NCBI RefSeq assembly: GCF_018332715.1
Contig: NZ_BOQP01000016.1
Coordinates: 230,011 to 294,010 of the forward strand
Origin: Winogradskya consettensis
GTDB lineage: Bacteria > Actinomycetota > Actinomycetes > Mycobacteriales > Micromonosporaceae
DNA: 64,000 nucleotides
Direction of reading: 5' to 3'
The position numbers and the translations under genes are program-made. This document shows, piece after piece, positions 8,063 through 16,206 of this stretch. The notes under the pieces are model-generated. The model was not told the DNA's origin. It did no database searches and saw only the letters and a list, made by a program, of their open reading frames with translations. Each line of letters opens with the position of its first letter. Position 1 is the first letter of the stretch.

Positions 8063-8455
8063 ATGAAGTTCCCTGACAAGAATCAAGGAATGCAATTCGC
8101 GCAGCTGGAGATCTTCACGACCGTTGAATTGGCGTGGATGCGTGACCTTACGCGACGCCGGAACTACTCCGCGGCAACCGAAGAATTTCGGCGTGAGCAT
8201 AAGGTCCGGCGCGCTTTCGGGAAAGCCCTCGGCCATGCTGCCCGGCTGCGGCGTGACTCTCCTGAGGCGCGGACGCCGGACGGCAAGCTCATGTGGATCG
8301 AGGCAGCACGTGCATTGTTCCGTGACGCGAACACCAGCCGGGCGCAGGCTGTCGCCGCACACGAGCGTGACCGCAGGCGTGCCGCCGGTGACCTGTTCAA
8401 CTGGGCCCGGTTCACCAGCCGATGGCGAATCAAATACGGCACCGCCTGCGCATGA
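8063..8455 (+). CDS. Small basic hypothetical protein
   Basis: 130 residues from ATG 8063; a GTG at 8018 would add 15. The sequence is rich in Arg and Glu, with RRNYSAATEEFRREHKVRRAF followed by LGHAARLRRDSPEARTPDG. It resembles small conserved hypothetical proteins of Micromonosporaceae built around an RNYS-EFRR-H block, but no function is known to me. There is no signal peptide or membrane segment. It lies immediately left of an IS5-family element, and its stop is 44 nt before the element end. The poor ribosome binding site leaves open that it is a displaced fragment. Confidence 0.4.
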   Translation: MKFPDKNQGMQFAQLEIFTTVELAWMRDLTRRRNYSAATEEFRREHKVRRAFGKALGHAARLRRDSPEARTPDGKLMWIEAARALFRDANTSRAQAVAAHERDRRRAAGDLFNWARFTSRWRIKYGTACA

Positions 8456-8499
8456 GACGACACCCACAGCCCTCGGCGAGACTCCCCGGGTAAAAGCCC

Positions 8500-9323
8500 C
8501 TAACACGATCTCTGTTCGTTCCAGTTGATCGGTCGGCGCCAGCAGATCAGGGCGCAGACGAGGCTGACGAGATCGTCGTGAATGTGGAGGCGGCGTTCCC
8601 ACCGGACGGCCAGCCGGCGGAATTGGTGTAGCAGGGCGAAGGTCTGCTCGACGACGTAGCGCAGCTTGCCGAGGCCTTTGATACCACGGGTCTTGGGCTT
8701 CGGGATGATCGGTTCGGTGCCGCGATCGCGGCATGCCTGCCGGAACGCTTCGCTGCTGTAGGCCTTGTCGGCCAGCAGCGCGGTGAAGCGGCGTCGTGGC
8801 CTGCCTCGGAGTCCAGCGATCGGTGGGTAGCCGTCGAGCAGGTCAAGGGCCCGGCCGATGTCGGGCACGTTCGCACCAGAGGTGAGCACGTAGATCGGGG
8901 TGCTGTTGCCGTCGCAGATCAGATGATGCTTCGAGCCTGGCTTGCCGCGGTTGACCGGCGACGGGCCTGTCCCGGCACCCCCTTTTTAGCGTTGACGTGA
9001 CTACCGTCCATCGCCGCTCGAGTCCAGTCGATCCGGTTCGCCGCGTTCAACCGTGCCAACAGGATCTGGTGGACCTGGTCGAACACGCCGGCCTCGGTCC
9101 ACCGCAGCAAACGCCGCCAGCAGGTCATCCCCGAACCAAACCCGAGCTCCTGCGGCAGGTCTTCCCAGCCGATCCCGGTGTGCAGCACGAACAAGATGCC
9201 CTGCAAGCACAACCGGTCCGGGACCGGTCGCGGCCCGGGCGCCTTCGCCGGCCACGGCGGCAGCAACGGCTCGATCAACTCCCACAGACGGTCATTCATG
9301 ACCCACGCCTTGCTCATACCCAC
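8500..9323 (-). CDS. IS5-family transposase made by -1 frameshifting
   Basis: The first frame (9323 leftwards) encodes NDRLWELIEPLLPPWP, the IS5 N-terminus, and the first catalytic Asp in AAMDGSHVNAKKG. The second frame, open to TAG at 8500, encodes VLTSGANVPDIGRALDLL, the second Asp in LLADKAYSSEAFR, and the Glu in LRYVVEQTFALLHQF. The frames join at A5G5 (8978-8987 on the minus strand). There the 0-frame codons AAA AAG GGG contain the canonical slippery heptamer A_AAG_GGG, and a -1 slip restores the family sequence KKGGAGTGPSPV. The fused product would be 274 residues with a complete DDE triad, so the element may be functional. The stop codon lies in the left terminal repeat. Confidence 0.8.
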
Positions 9324-9384
9324 CGAACGAGACTGACCTTCACATCGTCGCGCTGATCAACATCGATTCAGCAGATCGTGTTAG
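8500..9384. mobile_element. IS5-family insertion sequence (about 885 bp)
   Basis: The element is bounded by a perfect 12-bp terminal inverted repeat: CTAACACGATCT at 8500-8511 and AGATCGTGTTAG at 9373-9384. It contains one transposase split over two overlapping frames on the minus strand. The outermost TA of each end could be a 2-bp TA target duplication, in which case the element proper is 8503-9381 with 9-bp repeats. No other duplication is visible. Confidence 0.8.
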
Positions 9385-9477
9385 AAGCTTTTTGTGGTGC
9401 AACGAAGGGGCGCAGAAGCCCAGTAGGAAGGGGACTTTTCGGAGAGCACTTCACACGCCAGGGGCCCCCGCGCAGGC

Positions 9478-9955
9478 ATGAGTGTCACCTGTAGCACCAC
9501 GCTGCCCGTATCCGAGGACACCGTGATGTTCGTGTCCGCTCTGCTGCACGCCGCACACCGATGCCTCGTGACCAGGGCCGGAACCCGGTCGCTCGGCCGC
9601 TACAAGCCGGGACGATCCCGGTCCTGCGCCGGCTGCTCGACGGCACCCGGACCTTTCAGCCGGCCGCCGGCAACCAGGTCAGCGCCTCGACCGGCTACAT
9701 CTACCCGCACGAAAGCCTCACCGTGCCGGCCGACCGGGCTTCCGGCCTGAACTCGGCGCTGCCCGCCGCCGTGTGAGGCGTTGCTGGTCGGTGTCGAGGT
9801 ATGGCCGGCTGGTGGGAAAGCACGACAACCACGGCGAGAACGTGTAGATCATCACCGTCCCGGACGGCCGGCCGCTCTCGACCTCGGCCGTGCGGCCCGG
9901 CTGCGAACACGACACCGGCGCCCTGCGCCACCATGGCCGGGAAGCCGTGCTGGGT
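9478..9955 (+). pseudogene. Decayed DDE transposase, second IS family
   Basis: Fragments in different frames read together as one transposase. LPVSEDTVMFVSALLHAAHR (from 9478) is the typical N-terminus. After a shift near 9590, IPVLRRLLDGTRTFQPAAGN and STGYIYPHESLTV form the helix-turn-helix region. After a deletion, VGKHDNHGENV, an in-frame stop, then ITVPDGRPLSTSAVRPGCEHDTGALR belong to the catalytic core. The pieces are collinear with a known actinobacterial DDE transposase family, but at least one frameshift, one stop and one deletion are needed. The remnant runs up to the 3' end of the GT2-EAL gene. Confidence 0.6.
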
Positions 9956-12900
9956 CAGGCGGGGCGGCCGGCGGGGAGGGCGGCGTCGGCGAGGGCTCGT
10001 TCGATGGGGACCGGGCGGCCGAGGTAGAAGCCCTGGCCCAGCGGCACGCCGCAGTTGACGAGGGCGTCGCGCTGCGCCGCTGATTCGATGCCTTCGGCGA
10101 TGATGGTGCAGTTGTTCTCGCGGGCGAATTCGACCAGGGACCGGATCGATGCGCGGCGGGCGCCCTCGGTTTCCACGCCGGCAAGGCTTTCGCGGCCGAG
10201 TTTGAGGAAGCTGGGTTTGAGGGCTTCGAGGCGGGCCAGGGTGTCGTAGCCGGCGCCGGCGTCGTCGACCGCTATGCGTACGCCGGAGGGCAGGTTGTCG
10301 AGTTCTGCCCGGTCCGCTTCGGCGAGTTCCAGGATCAGCGGGCGGGTGGTCTCCGCGAGCAGCGGTTCCAGCTCGCGCGGTCGGCGCAGCAGGTCGCCCG
10401 AGACGTTGAGGGAGAGCCAGGTTCCGGCCGGCAGGGCGGTGGCCGAGGCGAGGGCGGCGCGGATGAGGGCGGCGTCGAGGTCGATGCCCTGGCCCTGGGC
10501 CTCCGCGGCGGCGAGGCCGCGTTCCGGGCGGGTGCCGTCGGCGAAGCGGGTGAGGGCTTCGTAGCCGACGACCTCGCCGGAGTTCAGGTCGGAGATGGGC
10601 TGGAAGACGGTGAAGAAGGTGAACTCCTCGAAGGTGCTGGAGCGGGCGGGGCGGACCGTGCGGCCCGAGGCCGGGGCCTGGGCCGAGCGGACGGCGACCA
10701 GGCCTCCGGTGGAGCCGCGGTCGGAGCGGTAGTGCAGAACCGAGGCCCAGTCGCCGATCGCGCCGGTCGGGGCCATCGCGCGGGCCTCGGCGTGGGTGGC
10801 CGGGCTGGTCGCCGGCGCAGCCGGAACGGCACGCTTGCGGGGCTTGACCGGGCGGTAGAGCCAGCTGCGGACGTGGGTGAAGAAGTCGACGATGGTGTTG
10901 CCCACGCCGACGAACGCCACCATCGCGTAGACCGACAGGAGCAGGTTCAGGCCGGCGAAGACCAGGTTGGACCACTGGTGCAGTTGGACGTCACGGATGG
11001 CGGTGTAGACGCAGAGGGCGATCAGGGCCATCGGGGCAAGCAGGTACGAGGTCGCGGCGGTCGTCCGGTTGCGGACTTTGGGCGTACGTTTGAACGCGCT
11101 CTTTTCGCCTGTCAGCAGCTGGAGGATCGAGGCGAAGCTGCCGGAGAGATTGACCGGCAGCAGGATCAGGTTGAACCCGTAGATCCGGAACACGTCGACG
11201 CGTTTGTAGCCGCACGCCTTGAGGTCCGCGCTCATCATCATGAAGTACGGCACCGAGACGAGCAGCAGGATCGGATTGAGCAGGTCCGCGTTGAACGGGT
11301 AGACGAGCATCACGACCAGGCACACGGAGCTCCAGAAGATGGAGGCCATGTAGTTCACCCGCAGGAAGAGCTCGCCGAAGCGGTTCTTCTGCCCGCGGGC
11401 CGTCTTCGCCCGGAACTGGTCCTTGAGCCGCGACAGGATGAGCAGCCCACCGTTCGCCCAGCGCTGGCGCTGGATGCAGAGCGAGCCGAAGTCCGGCGGG
11501 GTCGCGCTGTAGGCGAGGCGTTCCGGGTAGTTGTACAACGTCCAGCCGTTGACGCCGAGGTCGATCGTCGACTCGGTGTCCTCGATGACCGTACGGTCCT
11601 GGATGTAACGGCGGATCTCCCAGTCGCCCTCGTAGGCGACCTCGCGGATCTCGTCGAGGGCCTTCTTGCGCAGGACTGCGTTCGCGCCGACCCAGAACGT
11701 CGCGCCGTAGTGCGTCATGCCCTGGTGGACGATGTGCTGGATGTCGGTGGTGGCGCCGGAGATGCGCTCGATCCGGGTCGCGGAGCCGGGGAACGCGCTG
11801 TACGGCGTCTGCGCCACGGCGTCGCGCTCGTGGGCGCCCTGTTCGAGCAGGTGGACGAGGCGGAGCGCGTACTCGGGGAGGATCACGCTGTCCGCGTCGA
11901 GGGTGAGCACGTAGTCGGGGTCGGGGACGGTCAGCTCGGCCTGGCCGGGGCCGGCCGGGACGAGGGCGACACCGAGCGGCGTACTGACCTCCTGGAAGCT
12001 GCCGCCCATCAGGCCGATGTAGCTGTTGAGGTTCATGGCCTTGTTCGGCTCGCTCGACAGCGACACGTACTTCTTGCGCTCGAAGCTGCTCATGGTCGCG
12101 TCGAAGACGGCGAGCAGGCGGCGGTGCAGCTGGTGCATCCGCGGCACCGGCAGCGTCGCGTCCTCGTCGGCGCCGCCCTCGAGGGCTTCGGCGATCGTGC
12201 CGAGGTCCTCGGCGAGCGCGTTGAGGATGTGGTCGACGAAGAAGACGTCGGTGTGGTCGACCATGTCCTGGCTGCGGCCCAGGCCGATCAGCCAGCCGGC
12301 CGAGTAGCGGTATTCGGCGGCGAGGTCACGCATGTCGTCGATGGTGGTGGCGCGCTGGTCGCGCTCGTCGAGGGCGTCCTCGAACCTCTCGTACGCGGCC
12401 CGCACCCGCTCGTACGGAACGCTCATCTCGGCCTCGATCGCCCCCGGCAGCGCGCGGGCCGCCAGCAGCAGGTCCCGTGAGGCCCGGGTCTTCGGTTGTT
12501 GCGGGTCGTCGATCAGCAGCACGACCCGCAGGCCGGGGTATTCCTGCAGCGCCGCCGACAGCAGCGTGGTGCGGATGACCCGCTCGTCCTCCTGGTACGA
12601 CGGCACCAGGACCGTCACCGTCGGCGTCTCACCCTGCAGGAAGCTGTCGAGCATGACCCGCGGCGCCCGGTGATGGGCCCGGCTGCGGTAGAAGAAGCCG
12701 ATCCGGGTGATGAGGTACGCGGTTGCCGATGCCGCCAGCCCGGTCACGACGACCATGTACACGATCGCCTCGACCGCCAGCCGCGCGCTGCTGGCGTGAC
12801 CGGCGATGAACTGCTGGATGATCGTACCGATGATGTAACAGGCCCAGACGGTGATCGTGAGGACGATCGCGAGCCGGCCACGGTTGATCCGGCCCTCGGA

Positions 12901-12972
12901 GACGGGAGGCGCCACGAGCGGGTGCGGGGCGGACCGCCGATCCGCGCCCCACTGTCTCGGAGATGACTGCAT
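9955..12972 (-). CDS. Processive GT2 polysaccharide synthase fused to an EAL domain
   Basis: 1005 residues. Two N-terminal membrane helices (about 33-55 and 65-93) precede a cytosolic GT-A domain with the full BcsA/hyaluronan/chitin synthase set: VLLIDD (D155/156), DAD (359-361), the acceptor-base ED (464-465) and QRQRW (501-505). Five further helices follow (about 540-700), forming a probable export channel. After a basic, proline/alanine-rich linker an EAL domain occupies about 785-995: YEALTR (E805), LSLNVS (N856), LELAE (E882), VDDAGAGYD (D903/D904), K924, AEGIE (E960/E963) and Q980. Residue 926, usually Asp in the KxD motif, is Gly. PilZ, the usual c-di-GMP sensor of cellulose synthases, is absent. 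Start ATG 12972 has a GAGAGG binding site. It is divergent from a GH18 protein that could trim the polymer. Confidence 0.85.
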   Translation of the reverse strand: MQSSPRQWGADRRSAPHPLVAPPVSEGRINRGRLAIVLTITVWACYIIGTIIQQFIAGHASSARLAVEAIVYMVVVTGLAASATAYLITRIGFFYRSRAHHRAPRVMLDSFLQGETPTVTVLVPSYQEDERVIRTTLLSAALQEYPGLRVVLLIDDPQQPKTRASRDLLLAARALPGAIEAEMSVPYERVRAAYERFEDALDERDQRATTIDDMRDLAAEYRYSAGWLIGLGRSQDMVDHTDVFFVDHILNALAEDLGTIAEALEGGADEDATLPVPRMHQLHRRLLAVFDATMSSFERKKYVSLSSEPNKAMNLNSYIGLMGGSFQEVSTPLGVALVPAGPGQAELTVPDPDYVLTLDADSVILPEYALRLVHLLEQGAHERDAVAQTPYSAFPGSATRIERISGATTDIQHIVHQGMTHYGATFWVGANAVLRKKALDEIREVAYEGDWEIRRYIQDRTVIEDTESTIDLGVNGWTLYNYPERLAYSATPPDFGSLCIQRQRWANGGLLILSRLKDQFRAKTARGQKNRFGELFLRVNYMASIFWSSVCLVVMLVYPFNADLLNPILLLVSVPYFMMMSADLKACGYKRVDVFRIYGFNLILLPVNLSGSFASILQLLTGEKSAFKRTPKVRNRTTAATSYLLAPMALIALCVYTAIRDVQLHQWSNLVFAGLNLLLSVYAMVAFVGVGNTIVDFFTHVRSWLYRPVKPRKRAVPAAPATSPATHAEARAMAPTGAIGDWASVLHYRSDRGSTGGLVAVRSAQAPASGRTVRPARSSTFEEFTFFTVFQPISDLNSGEVVGYEALTRFADGTRPERGLAAAEAQGQGIDLDAALIRAALASATALPAGTWLSLNVSGDLLRRPRELEPLLAETTRPLILELAEADRAELDNLPSGVRIAVDDAGAGYDTLARLEALKPSFLKLGRESLAGVETEGARRASIRSLVEFARENNCTIIAEGIESAAQRDALVNCGVPLGQGFYLGRPVPIERALADAALPAGRPA

Positions 12973-13062
12973 GCCCCTCTCATCGGCGGCTGCGCGACCC
13001 CGCCTGAATGTTTTGTGATCACGAGGGCTTCAGCGGCGCGGAAAACTGCCGATCGGGGGGTT

Positions 13063-14661
13063 ATGGTCACTCAGCAGGCGGTGCGGCCGGATTATGACCC
13101 GCTCGCCGACCCGGACTGGCAGGAACCCGAACCCCCGGCCGAGCGGCTGTCGTGGCTCCGGCTCGGCTTCCTGATCCTGCTGGTGGCAGGTCTGGGCACC
13201 GGGGGTACGTTCGCCGTGCTGCACCTGCGTGACACGTCCGGCCCGACCGCGAAGTCGTGGGCCGTGCCGTACGTCGACGTCACGCTCACCCCGACGTTCG
13301 AGTTCCAGGATCCGGACGCGAACCCGTCCAACAACGTGGCGCTCGCGTTCGTCGTCGCCGATCCCAAGGACGGCTGCTCACCGAGCTGGGGCGGCGCTTA
13401 CACCCCGGACGAGGCCGCCGCGTCCCTGGAGCTGGACCGCCGGATCAGCCAGCTGCGCGCGGCCGGCGGCAACGTCATGCTCAGCGTCGGCGGGCTCAAC
13501 AACAGCGAGCTGGCCGTCGCCTGCACCGATCAGGCCAAGCTGACCGACGCCTACCGGCAGCTCGTCAAGCGCTACGACGTGGCGACCCTGGATCTCGACA
13601 TCGAGGGCACGGCCGTCGCCGACCAGGCCTCCCTGACCCGGCGGGCAACGGCACTGACAACAATCCAGGCGGAGCGTACGGCCGCAGGTGACCCGCTCGA
13701 GGTGTGGCTGACGCTGCCCGTGGCGCCCACGGGGCTGACGGCCGACGGACTCGCCGCGGTCCAGGCCACGCTCAAGGGCGGCGTCTCGCTGCGCGGCGTC
13801 AACGTCATGACGATGGACTTCGGCTCCGAGCAGGGCTCCGACCCCGACATGCTGGAGCTGAGCACCGACGCCCTCGAAGCCACGCACAAGCAGCTCTCCG
13901 ACCTGTACCTGCGGCTCGGCGTGCAGCTCACGTCGCCGCAGGTGTGGTCCCGGATCGGCGCGACCCCGATGATCGGGCAGAACGACGTCGACGCCGAACG
14001 CTTCACGGTCGACGACGCGAAGGGGCTCGCGTCGTACGCCGTCGACAAGGGCCTCGGGCGGGTGTCGATGTGGTCGCTGAACCGCGACGCTCCGTGCAAG
14101 GGGACGTTCTCGAACGTCGTCGTGCACTCGAACACGTGCAGCGGCGTACCCCAGGACGCTCTGGCCTTCTCCTCGGTCTTCGCGGATCTGCCCGGCGCCG
14201 CCGTCGGCACCTCGGGTCGCGAGGCCATCACCGTCCCGACCCAGGACACGACCGCCGACGACCCAGCGACCAGCCCCTACCCCATCTGGCGGCTGACCGC
14301 GCAGTACGTCGGCGGCTACAAGGTCGTCTGGCACGGCGTCGTCTACGAGGCGAAATGGGCGAACGCCGGCTCGGACCCGTCGGCGGCCGGCGACTCCACC
14401 ACCCCGACCCCGTGGTCGGTCATCGGCCCGGTCGGCTCCGGCGAGAAAGCCCCCGTCCCGAGCCCCACGGTCACCGGCGTCACCGCCCGGTGGTCCTCGA
14501 CCGCCGTCTACGCCCGCGGCGACCGGGTCCTGTTCAACGGCCTGCCCTACGAGGCCCGCTGGTCCTCCACCGGCGACGCCCCTTCGACCGAATATCCGAT
14601 CGGCCCGGACGAGCCCTGGAACCCGCTCTTCACCGTGCCGGGCGAACCCGCGACGCGGTAG
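13063..14661 (+). CDS. Membrane-anchored GH18 (chitinase-like) protein with two CBM5/12-like modules
   Basis: 532 residues from ATG 13063. A cytosolic Asp/Pro-rich head of about 30 residues precedes one membrane helix (LRLGFLILLVAGLGTGGTFAV), giving a type II signal anchor with the catalytic part outside. The GH18 barrel (about 65-385) has SVGG, the active-site strand LDLDIEG (D177, D179, E181 as acid) and VNVMTMDFG. Two short aromatic modules follow: WRLTAQYVGGYKVVWHGVVYEAKW (about 407-430) and WSSTAVYARGDRVLFNGLPYEARW (about 477-500), both matching the chitin-binding CBM5/12 pattern Y-x-G-D-x-V-x-Y-x-A-x-W. It is divergent from the GT2-EAL synthase, 90 bp away, suggesting action on the polymer that enzyme makes. 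Confidence 0.85.
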   Translation: MVTQQAVRPDYDPLADPDWQEPEPPAERLSWLRLGFLILLVAGLGTGGTFAVLHLRDTSGPTAKSWAVPYVDVTLTPTFEFQDPDANPSNNVALAFVVADPKDGCSPSWGGAYTPDEAAASLELDRRISQLRAAGGNVMLSVGGLNNSELAVACTDQAKLTDAYRQLVKRYDVATLDLDIEGTAVADQASLTRRATALTTIQAERTAAGDPLEVWLTLPVAPTGLTADGLAAVQATLKGGVSLRGVNVMTMDFGSEQGSDPDMLELSTDALEATHKQLSDLYLRLGVQLTSPQVWSRIGATPMIGQNDVDAERFTVDDAKGLASYAVDKGLGRVSMWSLNRDAPCKGTFSNVVVHSNTCSGVPQDALAFSSVFADLPGAAVGTSGREAITVPTQDTTADDPATSPYPIWRLTAQYVGGYKVVWHGVVYEAKWANAGSDPSAAGDSTTPTPWSVIGPVGSGEKAPVPSPTVTGVTARWSSTAVYARGDRVLFNGLPYEARWSSTGDAPSTEYPIGPDEPWNPLFTVPGEPATR

Positions 14662-14737
14662 CTGATTCAGGTTCGTCCATGCACTCAGGGCGATGCGCGC
14701 GGGCGTCGGCTGGGGGTCTCAGGGTACCGTTTCGCCG

Positions 14738-15184
14738 GTGGCGGACACTGACCCTCTGGCTGCCGGGCTGGCCACCCTGCTGGAGTGGAATGCGGAGCGG
14801 CGCCGGAACTTCGCGGCGATCGTCCAGCTGACCGGGGCCGGGGCGGAGGCCGCCGAGCGCGATCCGGCGACGCTTATCCCGCGGCTGCAGCGATACGTGG
14901 AGGCGTTGCCGCTGGCCGAGTTCGAGGCGGACGACTGGTTCACCCTGCAGACCGATCTCGCCACTTTTCTGGGGCGGCTCGCGGCGGTGAGGCGTGCCGC
15001 CTACTGGGGCGTCCGTGCCGCCCCATCTACGCCGCGCGGCTACCGCTACGTGGTTGCCACCGCGGACGGCCGTGCCGCTGATCCTTACGAGATCGTCGCC
15101 CTGGAGTTCCAGGAGGACGTTGTCGATGTTGTTCGCATGATCGCGACGGTCGAGGCGACGCTGGACGCTGCGGTGACGGGGTAG
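14738..15184 (+). CDS. Hypothetical protein
   Basis: 148 residues from GTG 14738; the frame opens at 14693. It is soluble, acidic and mostly helical in appearance (LATLLEWNAERRRNFAAIVQL and DPATLIPRLQRYVEALPLAEF), then strand-rich (GYRYVVATADGRAADPYEIVALEF). No signal peptide, membrane segment or known motif is visible, and I do not recognise the family. The gene ends directly before a 25-bp tandem repeat and is convergent with the beta-lactamase-like gene. Confidence 0.55.
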   Translation: MADTDPLAAGLATLLEWNAERRRNFAAIVQLTGAGAEAAERDPATLIPRLQRYVEALPLAEFEADDWFTLQTDLATFLGRLAAVRRAAYWGVRAAPSTPRGYRYVVATADGRAADPYEIVALEFQEDVVDVVRMIATVEATLDAAVTG

Positions 15185-15190
15185 CTGCGC

Positions 15191-15257
15191 CGGTCAGGGC
15201 GTGAGTTGGGTGCTTCGGTCAGGGCGTGAGGTGGGTGCTTCGGTCAGGGTGTGAGGG
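15191..15257. repeat. 25-bp tandem repeat, about 2.7 copies
   Basis: The units at 15191-15215 and 15216-15240 differ at one base, and a third partial copy starts at 15241; each begins CGGTCAGGG. The array lies between two convergent genes and contains the stop codon (15219-15221) and the last codons of the beta-lactamase-like gene, so copy number changes would alter its C-terminus. Confidence 0.8.
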
Positions 15258-16124
15258 GTCAAGGGTGAGGTGGGCGCGGAGGTGGTCGACGGCCGCGCGG
15301 GCCGTGGCTCCGATGGCGACGTCGATGGCGGGCTGGCGATCGGTCAGGGTGTGCGCCCGGGTGAAGGCGGCCACGACGTAGCTGCGGCCGTCGGGGTAGG
15401 TGACCACGCCTGCTTCGTTGCGGATCGCGGGGAGGGTGCCGGTTTTCGCGGCGACCTTCACGCCGTCCGGGAAGGCCGCTGCCAGGCCGTGCGTGGTGAA
15501 CGCCTGCGACATCCACGATCGGACCAGCGCGCAAGCCTGCGGCGGCGCGGCCCGGTCGGTCCAGATCGCCTCGAGCAGGGTGCCGATGTCGCGGGCGGTG
15601 GAGGCGTTGGTGCGGGCCGGGTCGATGCAGGACAGGGCCCACACCGCAGCCGGGTCGGCCTCGGCGATGCGGTCGTCGACATCGGTCGCCTCCGGCAGGG
15701 CGAGATCGGTGACGATACTCAGCAGCACCGACTCGATGTCGCCGCGCACCTGGGTGTCGTGCAGCCCCAGATCCTCGACGACGGCGTTGACGGCCGGGTG
15801 GCCGACGCGCTCGAAGATGACGTCGGTGGCCGCGTTGTCGCTCATCGTCAGCATGAACAGGGCCAGATCGCCGAGCGTCATGGTGACCGGGCCGGAGCAG
15901 CCCGCCGTCCCCGCTCCGCCGACCTGGTAGCGCGGGGGAACGGTGACCACCTCGGCCGGGTCGAGCTCACCGGCCACGACCGCACGGGCGAACGCCACCG
16001 CAACGATCACCTTCACCACCGAGGCGAGGATCACCGGCGCGTCCGCCTCCACCGCCACCTCGTCGGTCCCGCCGACCTCCCGCACGTACAGGAAACCCTG
16101 CGCCCCGGCCTCATCGAAGATCAT
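15219..16124 (-). CDS. Serine beta-lactamase-fold hydrolase (class A-like)
   Basis: 301 residues from ATG 16124. It has the three class A signatures in order: S35-V-V-K38 (nucleophile), S95-D-N97, and K-T-G near residue 230 (VAAKTGTLPAIRNEAGVV). The length fits class A enzymes. No signal peptide precedes the catalytic domain (the protein begins MIFDEAGAQGFLYVREVGG), so it is predicted cytosolic unless the start is misplaced. Upstream codons in the same frame show no export signal either. A role in beta-lactam resistance therefore cannot be assumed; a related esterase/peptidase activity is possible. The C-terminal residues SHPDRSTHLTP come from a 25-bp tandem repeat. Confidence 0.8.
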   Translation of the reverse strand: MIFDEAGAQGFLYVREVGGTDEVAVEADAPVILASVVKVIVAVAFARAVVAGELDPAEVVTVPPRYQVGGAGTAGCSGPVTMTLGDLALFMLTMSDNAATDVIFERVGHPAVNAVVEDLGLHDTQVRGDIESVLLSIVTDLALPEATDVDDRIAEADPAAVWALSCIDPARTNASTARDIGTLLEAIWTDRAAPPQACALVRSWMSQAFTTHGLAAAFPDGVKVAAKTGTLPAIRNEAGVVTYPDGRSYVVAAFTRAHTLTDRQPAIDVAIGATARAAVDHLRAHLTLDPSHPDRSTHLTP

Positions 16125-16206
16125 GACCCGACCATAGCTCTGCCCGTTCGGGTGGTGGGGCGTCGAGCCGGGCCGGCTGCTTGCGTGCCGTGAATAGGTT
16201 GGCGCG

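Noticed and set aside
10732..12480. A 582-residue plus-strand frame opposite the GT2 domain
   Set aside because: It is antisense to conserved GT2 catalytic motifs and composed of Val/Arg/Gly repeats typical of shadow frames.
12973..13062. A c-di-GMP riboswitch between the GT2-EAL and GH18 genes
   Set aside because: The 90-bp region is too short and lacks the conserved core of GEMM-type riboswitches.
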